From assembly GCF_028748185.1 (NCBI RefSeq), contig NZ_CP118164.1:6891729-6955728 (forward strand): a stretch of 64,000 nt of DNA. The letters are read 5' to 3'. Shown in pieces: positions 33,627 through 45,820 of this stretch. The notes under the pieces were generated by a model that was not told where the DNA came from, did no database searches, and saw only the letters and a list, made by a program, of their open reading frames with translations. The translations under genes were made by a program, and so were the position numbers. The DNA comes from Bremerella sp. P1. GTDB lineage: Bacteria; Planctomycetota; Planctomycetia; Pirellulales; Pirellulaceae. Each line of letters starts with the position of its first letter. The stretch's first letter is position 1.

Positions 33627-34688
33627 CTAGTCCCAGTTGAGACCGCTGGAGCTTTGGTACTCGGTCACCCGCGTTTCAAAGAAGTTCTTTTCTTTGGCGA
33701 GGTCCATCGTTTCGCTCATCCATGGGAACGGGTTGTTCGATTGGTTGAACTGCTTCGGCAGGCCGATACGTTCCAAGCGGCGATCGGCAATGTGATGCAC
33801 ATAATCGCGGAACAGGTCACGGTTCAAACCGAGGATGCCGTTAGGCAGGCAGTCCGAAGCGTAGGCGATTTCCAGTTCGACTGCTTCGTGAATCAGGTCG
33901 ATGATCGACTGCTGGAACTCTTCCGTCCAGACGTCTGGGTTCTCTTCCTTGATACCGTTGATCAGGTCGATACCGAAGTTCAAGTGAACCGTTTCATCAC
34001 GAAGAATATATTGAAACTGCTCACCGATACCCGTCATCAGGTTACGGCGATGGAACGACAGCACCATCACGAAACCAGTATAGAAGAAAATACCTTCCAT
34101 GATGATGTAGTAGCCGATCAGGTTCTTCAGGAAGGTTTGAATTCCTTCGTACGAGTCGGTCTTGAAGTCTGGGTCGAGCACTTCGCGGGTCAAGTTCATC
34201 TCGAACTCGTCCTTCTTGGTGATCGCCGGGACTTCGTGATACATGTTGAAGACTTCGCCTTCGTTCAGGCCCAGGCTTTCCACCACATACAGGAACGTGT
34301 GCGAGTGGATCGCTTCTTCAAAGGCCTGACGCAGCAGGTACTGGCGAGCTTCGGCGTTGGTCACGTGCTTGAAGATGGCCAGCACCAAGTTGTTACCCAC
34401 CAGGCTTTCCGCAGTGGAGAAGAAACCGAGGTTCCGCATGATGACCTTACGCTCATCTTCGGTCAGCTTGTCGCTCCGCCAGGTTTCAATGTCCTTGGTC
34501 ATGGGAACTTCGGTAGGCATCCAGTGATTGGCGCAACCGTTGAGGTAATGTTCCCAGGCCCAGTGATACTTCAGCGGCATCAGCTGGTTCACGTCCACCT
34601 GGTGAGCGTTGATCAGACGCTTCTCACTGGCGTTGACGCGCTGTGTTCCAGTCATTTCGGTATCGAAGCCGAGGCTTGGAGTAGACAT
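33627..34688 (-). CDS. nrdB: Ribonucleotide reductase beta subunit, class Ic (Mn/Fe type)
   Basis: 353 residues from the ATG at 34688, preceded by an SD-like gga. R2 fold with metal ligands: E94 in FFSTAESL (class Ia has Asp here), E125 and H128 in FEEAIHSH, and later EGIFFYTG and DETVHLNFG. The radical-tyrosine position is F132 (HSHTF). Glu plus Phe is the class Ic pattern, where a Mn(IV)/Fe(III) centre replaces the tyrosyl radical. From memory it is strikingly like the Chlamydia trachomatis protein throughout, with ligand numbering offset by +5. It works with NrdA to make deoxyribonucleotides. The nrdA gene is 130 nt upstream and a terminator follows. Confidence 0.95.
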   Translation of the reverse strand: MSTPSLGFDTEMTGTQRVNASEKRLINAHQVDVNQLMPLKYHWAWEHYLNGCANHWMPTEVPMTKDIETWRSDKLTEDERKVIMRNLGFFSTAESLVGNNLVLAIFKHVTNAEARQYLLRQAFEEAIHSHTFLYVVESLGLNEGEVFNMYHEVPAITKKDEFEMNLTREVLDPDFKTDSYEGIQTFLKNLIGYYIIMEGIFFYTGFVMVLSFHRRNLMTGIGEQFQYILRDETVHLNFGIDLINGIKEENPDVWTEEFQQSIIDLIHEAVELEIAYASDCLPNGILGLNRDLFRDYVHHIADRRLERIGLPKQFNQSNNPFPWMSETMDLAKEKNFFETRVTEYQSSSGLNWD

Positions 34689-34737
34689 CGTGTTTCTCCG
34701 AAGGGAAAGTTGTGCAGGGAAATTGCTTCTTGCAAGG

Positions 34738-34768
34738 GCGTCGGCCGCAATGGCCACTGGGCCGACGC
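34738..34768 (-). other. Hairpin between nrdA and nrdB
   Basis: Perfect 9-bp stem gcgtcggcc / ggccgacgc with a 13-nt loop, without a T-run. Probably an mRNA stability or processing element setting the NrdA:NrdB ratio, not a terminator. The word caacgcgtgc occurs twice just beside it (about 34772 and 34800). Confidence 0.5.
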
Positions 34769-34818
34769 ATGTTCAACGCGTGCCTAACCGCAAAGCGGAT
34801 GGCGAGGACAACGCGTGC

Positions 34819-37746
<2,928 letters not shown>

Positions 37747-38535
37747 TGCCGTTGCCTTAATTCAGCCTTGAAAACAAACCTTGTATGAACCTCACACCTG
37801 TGGGTGACAACGTTCGAAAATTGACAGCATCAAGCGCAAGCAAGCCGTGTAGGTTTTGCTTGGTCGTCCATGACACAACGTTCAGACGAGAACTTGAGAC
37901 TCCTAATCTTCCTCCCCTGAAAACAGGGGAATTGCCACCCGCTCAGCTTGGCTGCCTAATGCCGCGCTACCTCGTGGGCACCACTACAAGATATTGTATC
38001 GTTGGCTTACCAAGGCACAATATCCTGGGCCGCTAAAAATGAATTATCGCCAGATGTTGGGGGCGAATTGAATCATTCTCAACGACGGGAGCCCAATATA
38101 TCGTGGTAGCAGATCGCGTCAACCACATTATCTTCACATGTCCTAAATCATTGCTAGCCAACAAGTAAGGCCAACATCCGACATATCTTTCCACACACAA
38201 GTCGCTAGCAAACCAGTGCTATCTACGACTAGGTGATGAAGCCGCAAGGGCGGATTCTCTCACTCCAAGTGCCTGAAAACACGACACTTAGACATCCCAG
38301 CCCCATGCTGACACTAGATCTTGTGCCAGCAGCGACGGAGCCAGCGATCCAATCCAAAAATTTTTGGACTTTATCAACCTCTTACTTGGCCTTCATCCCA
38401 TCTGCACAAGATAGCGAGGCTAGTGACACCTTTGGTCACGCGCGATTTCGAGCTTAAACAGAACTTCGATCGCCGTTATCATAAGGTGATAGCACCCTCC
38501 CTCCTGATCCTTCCTTTTGCTCTCCCACCTGATCT
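37747..38535. other. Long intergenic region between divergent nrdA and DUF1592 genes
   Basis: About 790 nt without a supported gene. Besides the NrdR-like boxes it holds a hairpin cccctg-aaaa-caggggg-type at 37914-37929 and the small palindrome cacctgtgggtg near 37796, both in the presumed nrdA leader. Two small frames (37785-38036 and 38233-38457) show no family likeness. The DUF1592 promoter must also lie in the right part, but I see no consensus match. Confidence 0.55.
37984..38030 (-). promoter_or_regulatory. Tandem NrdR-box-like sites upstream of nrdA
   Basis: Two 16-bp palindromic sites: ctacaagatattgtat at 37984-37999 and gcacaatatcctgggc at 38015-38030. Their centres are 31 bp apart, three helical turns, the usual NrdR spacing. 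The first matches the core acaCwAtATaTwGtgt pattern well, the second half-site is good and the other half weak. They lie 238-284 nt upstream of the NrdA start. NrdR would repress nrdAB when ATP/dATP is high. Confidence 0.65.
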
Positions 38536-40833
38536 ATGCTTCGTGACCTTGTTAATGCGCGGATCGGTTTGTACCTGACGGTTGTCAGTCTGGTCGCTGC
38601 TTTGCCCACAACATCTTGGGGCTTAGAGCCCGAGGCACCTGACCACTTCGAGAAGAAGATTCGTCCAGCGCTCGAGAAATACTGCGCTGCATGCCACGAT
38701 CCCGAAGATCCCGACAATCACATTAAGTTCTTGCAAGCGACCACGACTGCCGAGATTCAGCATTTGCGCGGTATTTGGGGAAGCACGGCCGCACAGCTTC
38801 GTAATCGCACGATGCCTCCGCCGGACGAAGATCAACCGAGCGAGAAGGAACGCCTGGAACTGGCCCAGTGGATTGACGACCATCTGCGAGCCACGGCATG
38901 CGAGCTGGGTCCCTACGCCGGCAACGTCACCACACGCCGGTTGAATCGTCTGGAATACGAGAACACCATTCGCGATCTCGTCGGCCCAGAGCTGGGCTAT
39001 CACGAAACGTTCCCGACTGATGGCGGCGGGGGTGAAGGTTTCAACAACAACGGAGAAACGCTCTTCCTGCCCCCGATGCTCATGGAACGTTATGTCGAAG
39101 CGGCCCAGGAGATCCTCGACGCCGCGATTGTGACGCCAGCTTTGCGGGAAGAGTTCTCGGGTGATCAACTCATACCGACAGGCGAGCCAGCAGCCGGTGG
39201 TGCTCGCTTGCTCAAGCCAGGGCACGACCTGACCGCCGGTACGATCATCTATGTCAGTGGCGACTACGAGTTGACGATCGACACGCGCAATTCGACTAAG
39301 AAAGACCTACGCCTGGTCTTGAAGCTTGATGGCCTTCCGGCCGATCGATTCAAGCTGAGCTCGAAATACGAAGAGCAATCGTTTAGCACCACCGTTCGTC
39401 TGAATCGCGGCTTTCATGCGTTTGCTGTTCACAACCCCAAAGAGCAACCCAACGTAGAGCTGCTTCGTTTGAAAGTAAAAGAACTCGGCATCAAACGTCC
39501 CAGCGAGGCTCAAAAGTTTCACGATCGACTCTTCCAGGCCGACGACGGCAAGTATGCCAAGGACCGAGACGCGGCGACCAAACTGATTCACAGCTTTGCG
39601 ACCAAGGCCTTTCGTCGTCCTGTAAGCGATGGCGAGTTGAAACCATTCTTTGCTCTGTACGACCGAGGCGTGAGTCGCCAAGATCCTTACGAGGAATGCG
39701 TCAAGCTGGCCCTCAAAGGCATCCTGGTTTCACCTCACTTCCTCTTCCGGATTGAAGACACACCGAAGTCATCAGAACTCGAACGCATCGACGAATACGA
39801 ACTAGCTACGCGGCTGTCGTACTTCCTGTGGTCCAGCATGCCGGATGAGCGCCTGTTCGACTTGGCCAAGCAGGGGAAGCTTCACCAGACGCCTGTTCTC
39901 AAGGCAGAGGTTCAGCGGATGCTGCAAGACACGAAGGCTGACATCTTCTTCGATTCATTCACCGGGCAATGGCTGGGCACGAAAGAAGTCGGCGGAAGTG
40001 TTTCGCCGATCAATGGTGATTTTCGCGACATCTACTCGAGCGAATTGGCGGCTGACTTTCGTGCGGAAGCCATTCAACTGACAACGTACATCGCGCGGGA
40101 AAACCGATCGATCCTCGATTTCCTCGACGCCGACTACAGCTTCCTCAACGATCGTCTGGCCAAGCACTATGGGCTTCCCCAGGTCAAAGGTCGCGAGCTA
40201 CGAAAAGTCGAAGTCCCCCGTGGCCAGCGAGGCGGTCTATTAGGCCTGGGTGGCGTGCACATGGTGACCTCATACCCACAGCGTTCCAGCCCCGTGCTAC
40301 GTGGTGCATGGGTTTTGGAAACGCTCTTAGGCACACCAGTCCCCAGCCCGCCAGCGGACGTTCCGGCACTTCCCAAGAAGGCAAATTCCAAAGACCCCAA
40401 AACCTTCCGCGAAAAGCTGGAAAAGCACCGCGACAACCCGTCATGTGCCGCGTGTCATGACTTGATCGATCCGATCGGTTTTGGTCTGGACAACTACGAT
40501 CTGCTGGGCCGCTGGCGAGACAAGACCGAGAATGGCAAGCCGGTCGATGCCACCGGCATTCTTCCCTCAGGCGAGAAGTTTGCCGGCCCGGCCGAACTGA
40601 AGAAGATTCTGCTGGAAAGAAAGCAGGAATTTGCTCGTCATTTCAGCCGAAAAGTCTTAGGTTATGCCTTAGGACGAAGCCTGGAAGATCCGGACAGCTG
40701 CACCATTGAAACGCTGGTCACGTCGCTCGAAGAAAACGACTACCGGTTCCAAACACTGATCGAAGAAATCGTGATCAGCACACCGTTTGGTTATCGTCAG
40801 CTTGCCACGACGCCTACCCACGACTCCCACTAA
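38536..40833 (+). CDS. Planctomycete DUF1592-type c-type cytochrome protein
   Basis: 765 residues with an N-terminal signal peptide (to about SWG, residue 29). A heme c site CAACH at residues 50-54 opens the planctomycete cytochrome c-like domain. The rest follows the DUF1587 - DUF1595 - DUF1592 - DUF1588 - DUF1585 order: NVTTRRLNRLEYENTIRDL near 135, FATKAFRRPVSDGE near 355, ATRLSYFLWSSMPDE near 430, RSSPVLRGAWVLETLLG near 590, and the C-terminal CAACHDLIDPIGFGLDNYD and SRKVLGYALGRSL. A second CAACH occurs near 635. Partner of the DUF1552 protein encoded 38 nt downstream. Redox role, substrate unknown. Confidence 0.93.
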   Translation: MLRDLVNARIGLYLTVVSLVAALPTTSWGLEPEAPDHFEKKIRPALEKYCAACHDPEDPDNHIKFLQATTTAEIQHLRGIWGSTAAQLRNRTMPPPDEDQPSEKERLELAQWIDDHLRATACELGPYAGNVTTRRLNRLEYENTIRDLVGPELGYHETFPTDGGGGEGFNNNGETLFLPPMLMERYVEAAQEILDAAIVTPALREEFSGDQLIPTGEPAAGGARLLKPGHDLTAGTIIYVSGDYELTIDTRNSTKKDLRLVLKLDGLPADRFKLSSKYEEQSFSTTVRLNRGFHAFAVHNPKEQPNVELLRLKVKELGIKRPSEAQKFHDRLFQADDGKYAKDRDAATKLIHSFATKAFRRPVSDGELKPFFALYDRGVSRQDPYEECVKLALKGILVSPHFLFRIEDTPKSSELERIDEYELATRLSYFLWSSMPDERLFDLAKQGKLHQTPVLKAEVQRMLQDTKADIFFDSFTGQWLGTKEVGGSVSPINGDFRDIYSSELAADFRAEAIQLTTYIARENRSILDFLDADYSFLNDRLAKHYGLPQVKGRELRKVEVPRGQRGGLLGLGGVHMVTSYPQRSSPVLRGAWVLETLLGTPVPSPPADVPALPKKANSKDPKTFREKLEKHRDNPSCAACHDLIDPIGFGLDNYDLLGRWRDKTENGKPVDATGILPSGEKFAGPAELKKILLERKQEFARHFSRKVLGYALGRSLEDPDSCTIETLVTSLEENDYRFQTLIEEIVISTPFGYRQLATTPTHDSH

Positions 40834-40871
40834 AATTCCTCGCACCGTACTGCTCAACGAAGGAGACATTG

Positions 40872-42248
40872 ATGCCTCAGCCCATTTCACGACGGACGCT
40901 GCTCAAGGGTACCGGCGCGGCGTTGGCACTTCCCTGGCTCGAATCGATGAGCCATCGCAGCTTCGGTTCAGAGACACTTAGCGAGCCACCGAAACGCGTT
41001 GCGTTTCTCTTTGTTCCTAACGGTGTTCGCAGCGATCAATGGAACCCGGCCAAGACCAACGACGGCAGCTTCGAGCTGACGCCCATGCTGCAGCCGCTGA
41101 AGGATGTCAAAGAAGAGATCACGCTGCTGGAGAACTTGTGGCACAAGAACACAGTCGGTCGCAACGGGCACTGGCCCAAGGTACCGGCATGGCTCTCAGG
41201 CGGCTTCGTCGAGCGAACTTCTGGACGCGATATCAACACCGGTGGGATCTCTGTCGACCAGGTGCTTGCCAGCAAGATCGGCGATCGCACACCGCTGCCT
41301 TCGCTTGAGCTTGGCGTCGATGCGGCCTACACAGGCGTCGACAACGTCGGTGGCGGCTTCACCCGCATTTATGGTTCGCACATTGCCTGGCGAGATCCTC
41401 ACACGCCGGTCCCGAAAGAAATCGTTCCACGACTTGCGTTCGATCGTTTGTTCCGTACCACCACAGCCGGCCCGGTTGTCTCTGGATTCAATCCGAACCA
41501 AAAGGCGGTTGCCGATTCGCTGGCACGCGACGACGCCAGTGTGCTGGACCTGGTGATGGAAGACGCCAAGTCGCTACGCGGCAAGGTCGGGGAAGGGGAC
41601 CGCGCGAAGCTGGACGAATACCTTGAGTCGGTCCGCAGCGTCGAGAAGCGGATCGAGAGTTCGCTCAAGCCGCAGAAGCGTTGGATCAACGAGGGGCGCT
41701 TCGATCTGCCGCGACCTGGCCCAGGCATCCCGGAGAGTCACGAGGAACACGTTCGCTTGATGCTCGACATCATGGTCTTGGCTTTCTGGACCGACACGAC
41801 GCGCATCTCGACGTTCATGCTCGGCAACGCGCAGACCGGCCGTAACTTCAGCTTCATTGACGGGGTGCGTGGTTCGTTCCACGGCCTGTCGCACCATCGC
41901 AACGAGCAGAAGGAACGCGAGCAGTACGAAAAGATCGTCCTCTGGCACCTCTCGCAATATGCCTACCTCATCGACAAGATGCGCAGCCTCGACGAAGGGG
42001 GCCGCTCCTTGCTGGACAACAGCCTGGTAATGTACGGCTCGAGCATCAAAGATGGAAATAGCCACCAGGAAAAGGACCTTCCGCTGATTCTGGCAGGCAA
42101 GGGGGGCGGCAACTTCCAAACCAATCGCCGCATCACCGCCCCGAAAGAGACGCCGCTGTGCAATATGTACGTTTCGCTGCTGCGGCACATGGGCGTAGAA
42201 GCGGAAAGCTTTGGCGATAGTACCGGTCATTTGGAAGGCTGGAGCTAG
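40872..42248 (+). CDS. DUF1552 protein (Tat-exported partner)
   Basis: 458 residues from the ATG at 40872, which has an aggag site; a TTG at 40869 is in frame. The N-terminus SRRTLLKGTGAALALPWL is a Tat signal. The DUF1552 hallmarks follow: KRVAFLFVPNGVRSDQWNP near residue 40, LENLWHKNTVGRNGHWPK near 80, a GGISVDQVLA segment, and SFHGLSHHRNEQKE with YEKIVLWHLSQ. DUF1552 and DUF1592 genes are nearly always adjacent in planctomycetes and myxobacteria. The protein is related to sulfatase-like DUF1501 proteins. Periplasmic function not established. Confidence 0.94.
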   Translation: MPQPISRRTLLKGTGAALALPWLESMSHRSFGSETLSEPPKRVAFLFVPNGVRSDQWNPAKTNDGSFELTPMLQPLKDVKEEITLLENLWHKNTVGRNGHWPKVPAWLSGGFVERTSGRDINTGGISVDQVLASKIGDRTPLPSLELGVDAAYTGVDNVGGGFTRIYGSHIAWRDPHTPVPKEIVPRLAFDRLFRTTTAGPVVSGFNPNQKAVADSLARDDASVLDLVMEDAKSLRGKVGEGDRAKLDEYLESVRSVEKRIESSLKPQKRWINEGRFDLPRPGPGIPESHEEHVRLMLDIMVLAFWTDTTRISTFMLGNAQTGRNFSFIDGVRGSFHGLSHHRNEQKEREQYEKIVLWHLSQYAYLIDKMRSLDEGGRSLLDNSLVMYGSSIKDGNSHQEKDLPLILAGKGGGNFQTNRRITAPKETPLCNMYVSLLRHMGVEAESFGDSTGHLEGWS

Positions 42249-42397
42249 CACCGCATTCCTGCTTGATTCGCTTGCGGCAAGTTTATTGCTCTCGCGAGAA
42301 CGATTCACAGGCAATCTTCCAACAGTCGATTTCAGATGAAGGGCCACTATCTTGGGGGCCCTTCAACCCAAATTCGGCTAGTGCAGGAATGATACTC

Positions 42398-43255
42398 ATG
42401 ACTCGCTTGTGGATTCTCTGGACCTTCGTGGCAATCGTTGCGGTTGCTCCTAGTGTCACCCATGCGCAGTTTCCCATGGAAAGCATCGCCGAAGACGCCT
42501 TCGAAGAATTCGAGTTCGAAGGCGAGGAAGAAGACGAGATCGAGACCGATCGCGATTCATTCACGCCTTCGACTTCGGTCGTGGGAACGGGTTACCTTGT
42601 CTTTGAATCGGCTTACTCGATTGTCGACAACCGCGGCGTGCCAGAGACCCACAGCTACCCAGAAATCCTCGGTCGCTACGGCATCACCGAGAACATCGAG
42701 CTTCGATTAGGTTGGAACTACGAAGTGGGTGGAGCCGGCAACCCAATTTCCGGTAACGTCCCCGATCAATTCGAAGAAGGTGGCGAACTCGAACGAGAAA
42801 GTAAGATGCTTTATGGTGCCAAGTTCCTACTGACTGAACAGTGCGGCTGGACGCCTGAGGGTTCGCTGATTGTCCAAGGCTACACGCCCACGAGCGGTGA
42901 AGCGAACGATAGCAACATGTCGGTGGCCTACGTCGGGGGCTGGAAACTGGCCAACAACTGGGTCTGGGACTCGGCGCTTCGCTACAGTACCAGCAGCGAA
43001 GAAGAAGATCACTTCAACGTCTGGGCCCCATCGACCGTCATCAAGGTCCCATTCTGTGAGCGTTGGAAAGGGCACGTCGAATACTTCGGCATCTTCACCG
43101 AAGGACGCGAAGAGGAAAGCACCCAGCACTTCATCAGCCCTGGCGTGCACTACTTGATCACCCCTGACTTTGAAGTCGGCGTCCGCGTCGGCTGGGGTCT
43201 GAACGACCAGTCCCCCAACTTCTTCAGCAACGTGGGTGTGGGCCTGCGATATTAG
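42398..43255 (+). CDS. Outer-membrane transporter-like protein (Phenol_MetA_deg type)
   Basis: 285 residues from the ATG at 42398 (agga 9 nt upstream); an ATG at 42389 is in frame. The signal peptide ends VTHAQF (about residue 24). The mature part begins acidic (EDAFEEFEFEGEEEDEIE) and then has regular alternating beta strands such as NIELRLGWNYEVGG and KWYLVY-like patterns, closing with an aromatic residue (GVGLRY), as in a beta-barrel. It matches the PF13557 family, often annotated as transporter. It follows the DUF1592/DUF1552 pair by 149 nt. Substrate unknown. Confidence 0.8.
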   Translation: MTRLWILWTFVAIVAVAPSVTHAQFPMESIAEDAFEEFEFEGEEEDEIETDRDSFTPSTSVVGTGYLVFESAYSIVDNRGVPETHSYPEILGRYGITENIELRLGWNYEVGGAGNPISGNVPDQFEEGGELERESKMLYGAKFLLTEQCGWTPEGSLIVQGYTPTSGEANDSNMSVAYVGGWKLANNWVWDSALRYSTSSEEEDHFNVWAPSTVIKVPFCERWKGHVEYFGIFTEGREEESTQHFISPGVHYLITPDFEVGVRVGWGLNDQSPNFFSNVGVGLRY

Positions 43256-43512
43256 TCGAGCAGCAGTTCTAGTTCCGACTCTTCGAGTTGGTCGAAGAGG
43301 TCATCGACGGCACAGGTGTATTGCTCTTGGTCGTGGCTTGTTATGGTTGCAGGATCACTCAAGTGATCGCGTTGCCAATACCAATCTGAGTCCCAGTTCC
43401 CGACTGCAGAGCCTCGCGTGATACCTTGTGCCGGTTTCTCTTGGATCTCTTCTTCGATGTCCGACTGACTGAGGCCCCGTAGAAAGCGGGCGGGGGCTAA
43501 GACTCGCGCGTC
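43252..43512 (-). pseudogene. Open frame without a start, acidic C-terminal fragment
   Basis: The minus-strand frame is open from 43512 to a stop at 43252-43254 (about 86 codons). It encodes a protein-like acidic sequence containing GLSQSDIEEEIQEKP, GNWDSDWYWQRDHLSDP and LFDQLEESELELLLD. No ATG, GTG or TTG start exists, and the frame overlaps the 3' end of the hydrolase gene by 16 nt in another frame. The composition looks genuinely coding. It may be a gene fragment left by a frameshift or truncation. I do not recognise the family. Confidence 0.4.
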
Positions 43513-44546
43513 TTATCCTTGAAAGGCGAAACGGCGTCTTGGAGACTCGGTCTGGTCGGTCCTCTTGGTATCGGATAACCAGAGTTCGGCGGTCCGTTGG
43601 GAGGCCCACTATGCGGCTTATCAAAACGAGCAACATTGCTAGGCTTAGGTATCCCCCAAGCATCACATAAGAATGACGCAACTAGCACTGCGGTCTCTTT
43701 GGGATGTGCCAAAAAGATATCGTGTCCCCCGCGCATCTTCTTGACGGTCAACCATTCTCTTCCATCATCCCGTTTCTTGCGGAGAAGGTATCGCCATCTG
43801 GTCAAGCAATACTCCCAACTGGCAAAGATATGGTCCGTATCACTTGTGACCAACATATTCCTCTGTTGGTTGTGCCGGAAAAGGAAGAAACCAAGGAAAC
43901 GAAACGTCAATTGCAGGAACGCGTAAAAAGGAGAATGCGTCAAGTAATTGCGGCACTCTTTGACGACGTCTTCCGTTGCCTCGCCATCCAAGAACAACTT
44001 CTTCACGTCCGCTTCTCGATCTGCCAAAGAAAGCACGCTTTTCTTCGATATAGCTTGAAAGAGATCCAGCGGCCTACTCACCAGAAAACGCAGGAAGATC
44101 GGCCATGAACCGAGTACTGGGATGGGCGTCATGAACACCGTGGGAGATCGCAACTCTTCATTCTCCCGTCGCGCCTGCATCTTCTCACCGATGGCAGCCC
44201 CCATCGAATGATAGACAAAGCCACCAATGCTCTTTCCTTGCTCCTCTTCGATTTGCCGACAGGCGGCAGCCATTCCCGTGGCGTAACAGCCAAGTCCGAT
44301 TCGTTCGCGGTAGGGTGCGTATTGCGACTGCTGATCAATCATCGCAACATGAAAGCCCTCAGCATTCAACGCCTTGATGAAGTCCAGAAAATGCTCTCGC
44401 GTGTGGAGAATCCCATGGTGCACGACAACAATCTTGTCGCTTACCGATGGGTCCATGGATGGATGAAATGAATAGGTGACGCTTAAGCGAGTGCCTGCGT
44501 CGACCGGAATTGGGGAGGGCGGCGTGCTGGACGGGTCTTCTGACAT
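43497..44546 (-). CDS. Alpha/beta-hydrolase (lysophospholipase-like)
   Basis: 349 residues, no signal peptide. The hydrolase core has an oxyanion segment KIVVVHHGILHTREHF near residue 38, the nucleophile elbow YHSMGAAIG with Ser about 113, an acid candidate in TSDTDHIFASW near 250, and catalytic His in MRGGHDIFLAHP near 290. The segment EGFHVAMIDQQSQYAPYRERIG suits a serine aminopeptidase/monoacylglycerol-lipase type. The C-terminal ~45 residues are Pro/Gly-rich and disordered. Cytoplasmic. Substrate unknown. No clear operon partner; it is convergent with the transporter-like gene. Confidence 0.8.
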   Translation of the reverse strand: MSEDPSSTPPSPIPVDAGTRLSVTYSFHPSMDPSVSDKIVVVHHGILHTREHFLDFIKALNAEGFHVAMIDQQSQYAPYRERIGLGCYATGMAAACRQIEEEQGKSIGGFVYHSMGAAIGEKMQARRENEELRSPTVFMTPIPVLGSWPIFLRFLVSRPLDLFQAISKKSVLSLADREADVKKLFLDGEATEDVVKECRNYLTHSPFYAFLQLTFRFLGFFLFRHNQQRNMLVTSDTDHIFASWEYCLTRWRYLLRKKRDDGREWLTVKKMRGGHDIFLAHPKETAVLVASFLCDAWGIPKPSNVARFDKPHSGPPNGPPNSGYPIPRGPTRPSLQDAVSPFKDKTRES

Positions 44547-44778
44547 GGCATGGCCCCAGGCGAGCTTATCGAAGAATCAAAACCTGACCTCCATGCAACA
44601 TACACCCCTCGAAAGTAGCATGCCAGAAAAACTCGCCTGAGGGGCACAAAAACAGCCGGAGAGCATGAAGGGACTTGGCCCCACCACAAGAGAAGGTGGA
44701 CCAAACCTGAACAGCTGACGCCTCGGATACCAGGCTTTTCTTGCAAGCCGATTCCGCTTCCAAGACCTGTATGTCCAT

Positions 44779-44810
44779 AAAAAAACACCTCGTGAGATTC
44801 ACGAGGTGTT
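44779..44810 (-). terminator. Rho-independent terminator of the tRNA-Val gene
   Basis: Perfect 12-bp stem aacacctcgtga / tcacgaggtgtt with a gat loop (44784-44810), followed on the minus strand by T (a-tract 44779-44785). Confidence 0.95.
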
Positions 44811-44814
44811 TGAG

Positions 44815-44888
44815 TGGGCGATATTGGATTCGAACCAACGACCCCTGCCGTGTGAAGACAGTGCTCTAACCAACTGAGCTAATCGCCC
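44815..44888 (-). tRNA. tRNA-Val (anticodon CAC)
   Basis: 74 nt without an encoded CCA. Acceptor stem gggcgat / atcgccc, D-arm tagctcagttggttagagc, anticodon stem ctgtc / ggcag with loop ttcacac (anticodon CAC), T-arm gttggttcgaatccaat. It reads valine codon GTG. The terminator follows 5 nt after. It lies 65 nt downstream of the second TatA-like gene and may share its transcript. Confidence 0.96.
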
Positions 44889-44953
44889 GAGACTTTTACC
44901 CGACGTAGTCCACTGTAATAGGTCGGACGTACGGGCCGAAAGGTTCGCCTGAT

Positions 44954-45304
44954 TCAGGTAAGTTCCGATTTCTCCGGCGTCGACGATTGAGGCGGTGGCT
45001 CGAATTTGGGAGCACTGGCCTCTTCAAAGTCGTCATAGTCATCGAACTGAGCAGGCGAACTCTTGGAACTATACCCGGCATTCCCGGAATCCTCAACCTC
45101 CCTTGTCGCGCTATGAAACTCAGACTGGATGTCGGAGAGGCCCCGCTTGAAGTCGCCGTAATACTTCCCAAAGGTTTTGGCCACGCCAGGCAGGTTCTTA
45201 CCGAACAGCAGGATTGCGATCACACCGATGATCGCCATCTCCTGCATGCCCATCCCGCCAAAGAAACCGAGAAGCGCCGACGATGTTCCTATTTCATGCA
45301 ACAT
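44954..45304 (-). CDS. TatA-like twin-arginine translocase subunit (longer form)
   Basis: 116 residues. One N-terminal transmembrane helix (about 19-38) and the family hinge LLFGKNLPG are followed by an amphipathic helix (VAKTFGKYYGDFKRGL). The rest is acidic and disordered, ending in a Pro/Ser/Glu-rich tail. TatA forms the pore that carries folded proteins with twin-Arg signals; two such cargo proteins are encoded in this window. No TatC gene is nearby. The gene follows the other TatA-like gene by 82 nt. The long tail suggests it could play the TatB role. Confidence 0.88.
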   Translation of the reverse strand: MLHEIGTSSALLGFFGGMGMQEMAIIGVIAILLFGKNLPGVAKTFGKYYGDFKRGLSDIQSEFHSATREVEDSGNAGYSSKSSPAQFDDYDDFEEASAPKFEPPPQSSTPEKSELT

Positions 45305-45386
45305 TGCAAGAATGTTTCACTCCATCGGGCAGCGGCTCGAGAATCAGCGCTGCCACGTAATCTGCTTGAAAACGAACGTTTACGAC

Positions 45387-45614
45387 TTACGGCATGTTGC
45401 GCTTGGGCGCTTCGCCGTTTTCCTGGTCGGCGGAGTCATCCGTCGTGTCGTTCATTCCTCGTTTGAACTCGTTCACGCTCTGGCCCATGCTACGCATCAA
45501 ACCAGGCAGCTTCGTCGATCCAAACAGCAGCAAAAAGATCGCCAGGATAATGATCATTTCCTGGACCCCGGGCATACCAAAGCCAACCAACGCTAAATCA
45601 TTCATACCGATCAT
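45387..45614 (-). CDS. tatA: TatA-like twin-arginine translocase subunit (short form)
   Basis: 75 residues from the ATG at 45614, with gagga at good spacing. Transmembrane helix at about 12-32, then FGSTKLPGL hinge and amphipathic helix RSMGQSVNEFKRGM. The typical TatA length and layout. It is the first gene of a pair with the longer TatA-like gene. Symbol is tentative because TatA and TatE cannot be told apart here. Confidence 0.9.
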   Translation of the reverse strand: MIGMNDLALVGFGMPGVQEMIIILAIFLLLFGSTKLPGLMRSMGQSVNEFKRGMNDTTDDSADQENGEAPKRNMP

Positions 45615-45820
45615 GCTATATCCTCACACTCAAATTTAGAGCATTGAAAATACACGCAAACAAGTCGGCGAAAGCGAGTCAGCACCCAGGTGGGTCTAAC
45701 CAGAACCAAACTCGTGCGGTTCCCAAGATAAAAAACGGAAACGTGTTAGACTGAATTCCGACTCTCTATTCTATGCAGACCGGCCCCGATGTCAAAGGGT
45801 CTCAATTTGTCACAACTCGC

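Noticed and set aside
37785..38036. Small frame upstream of nrdA
   Set aside because: Composition is not coding-like, and it overlaps the NrdR-type boxes.
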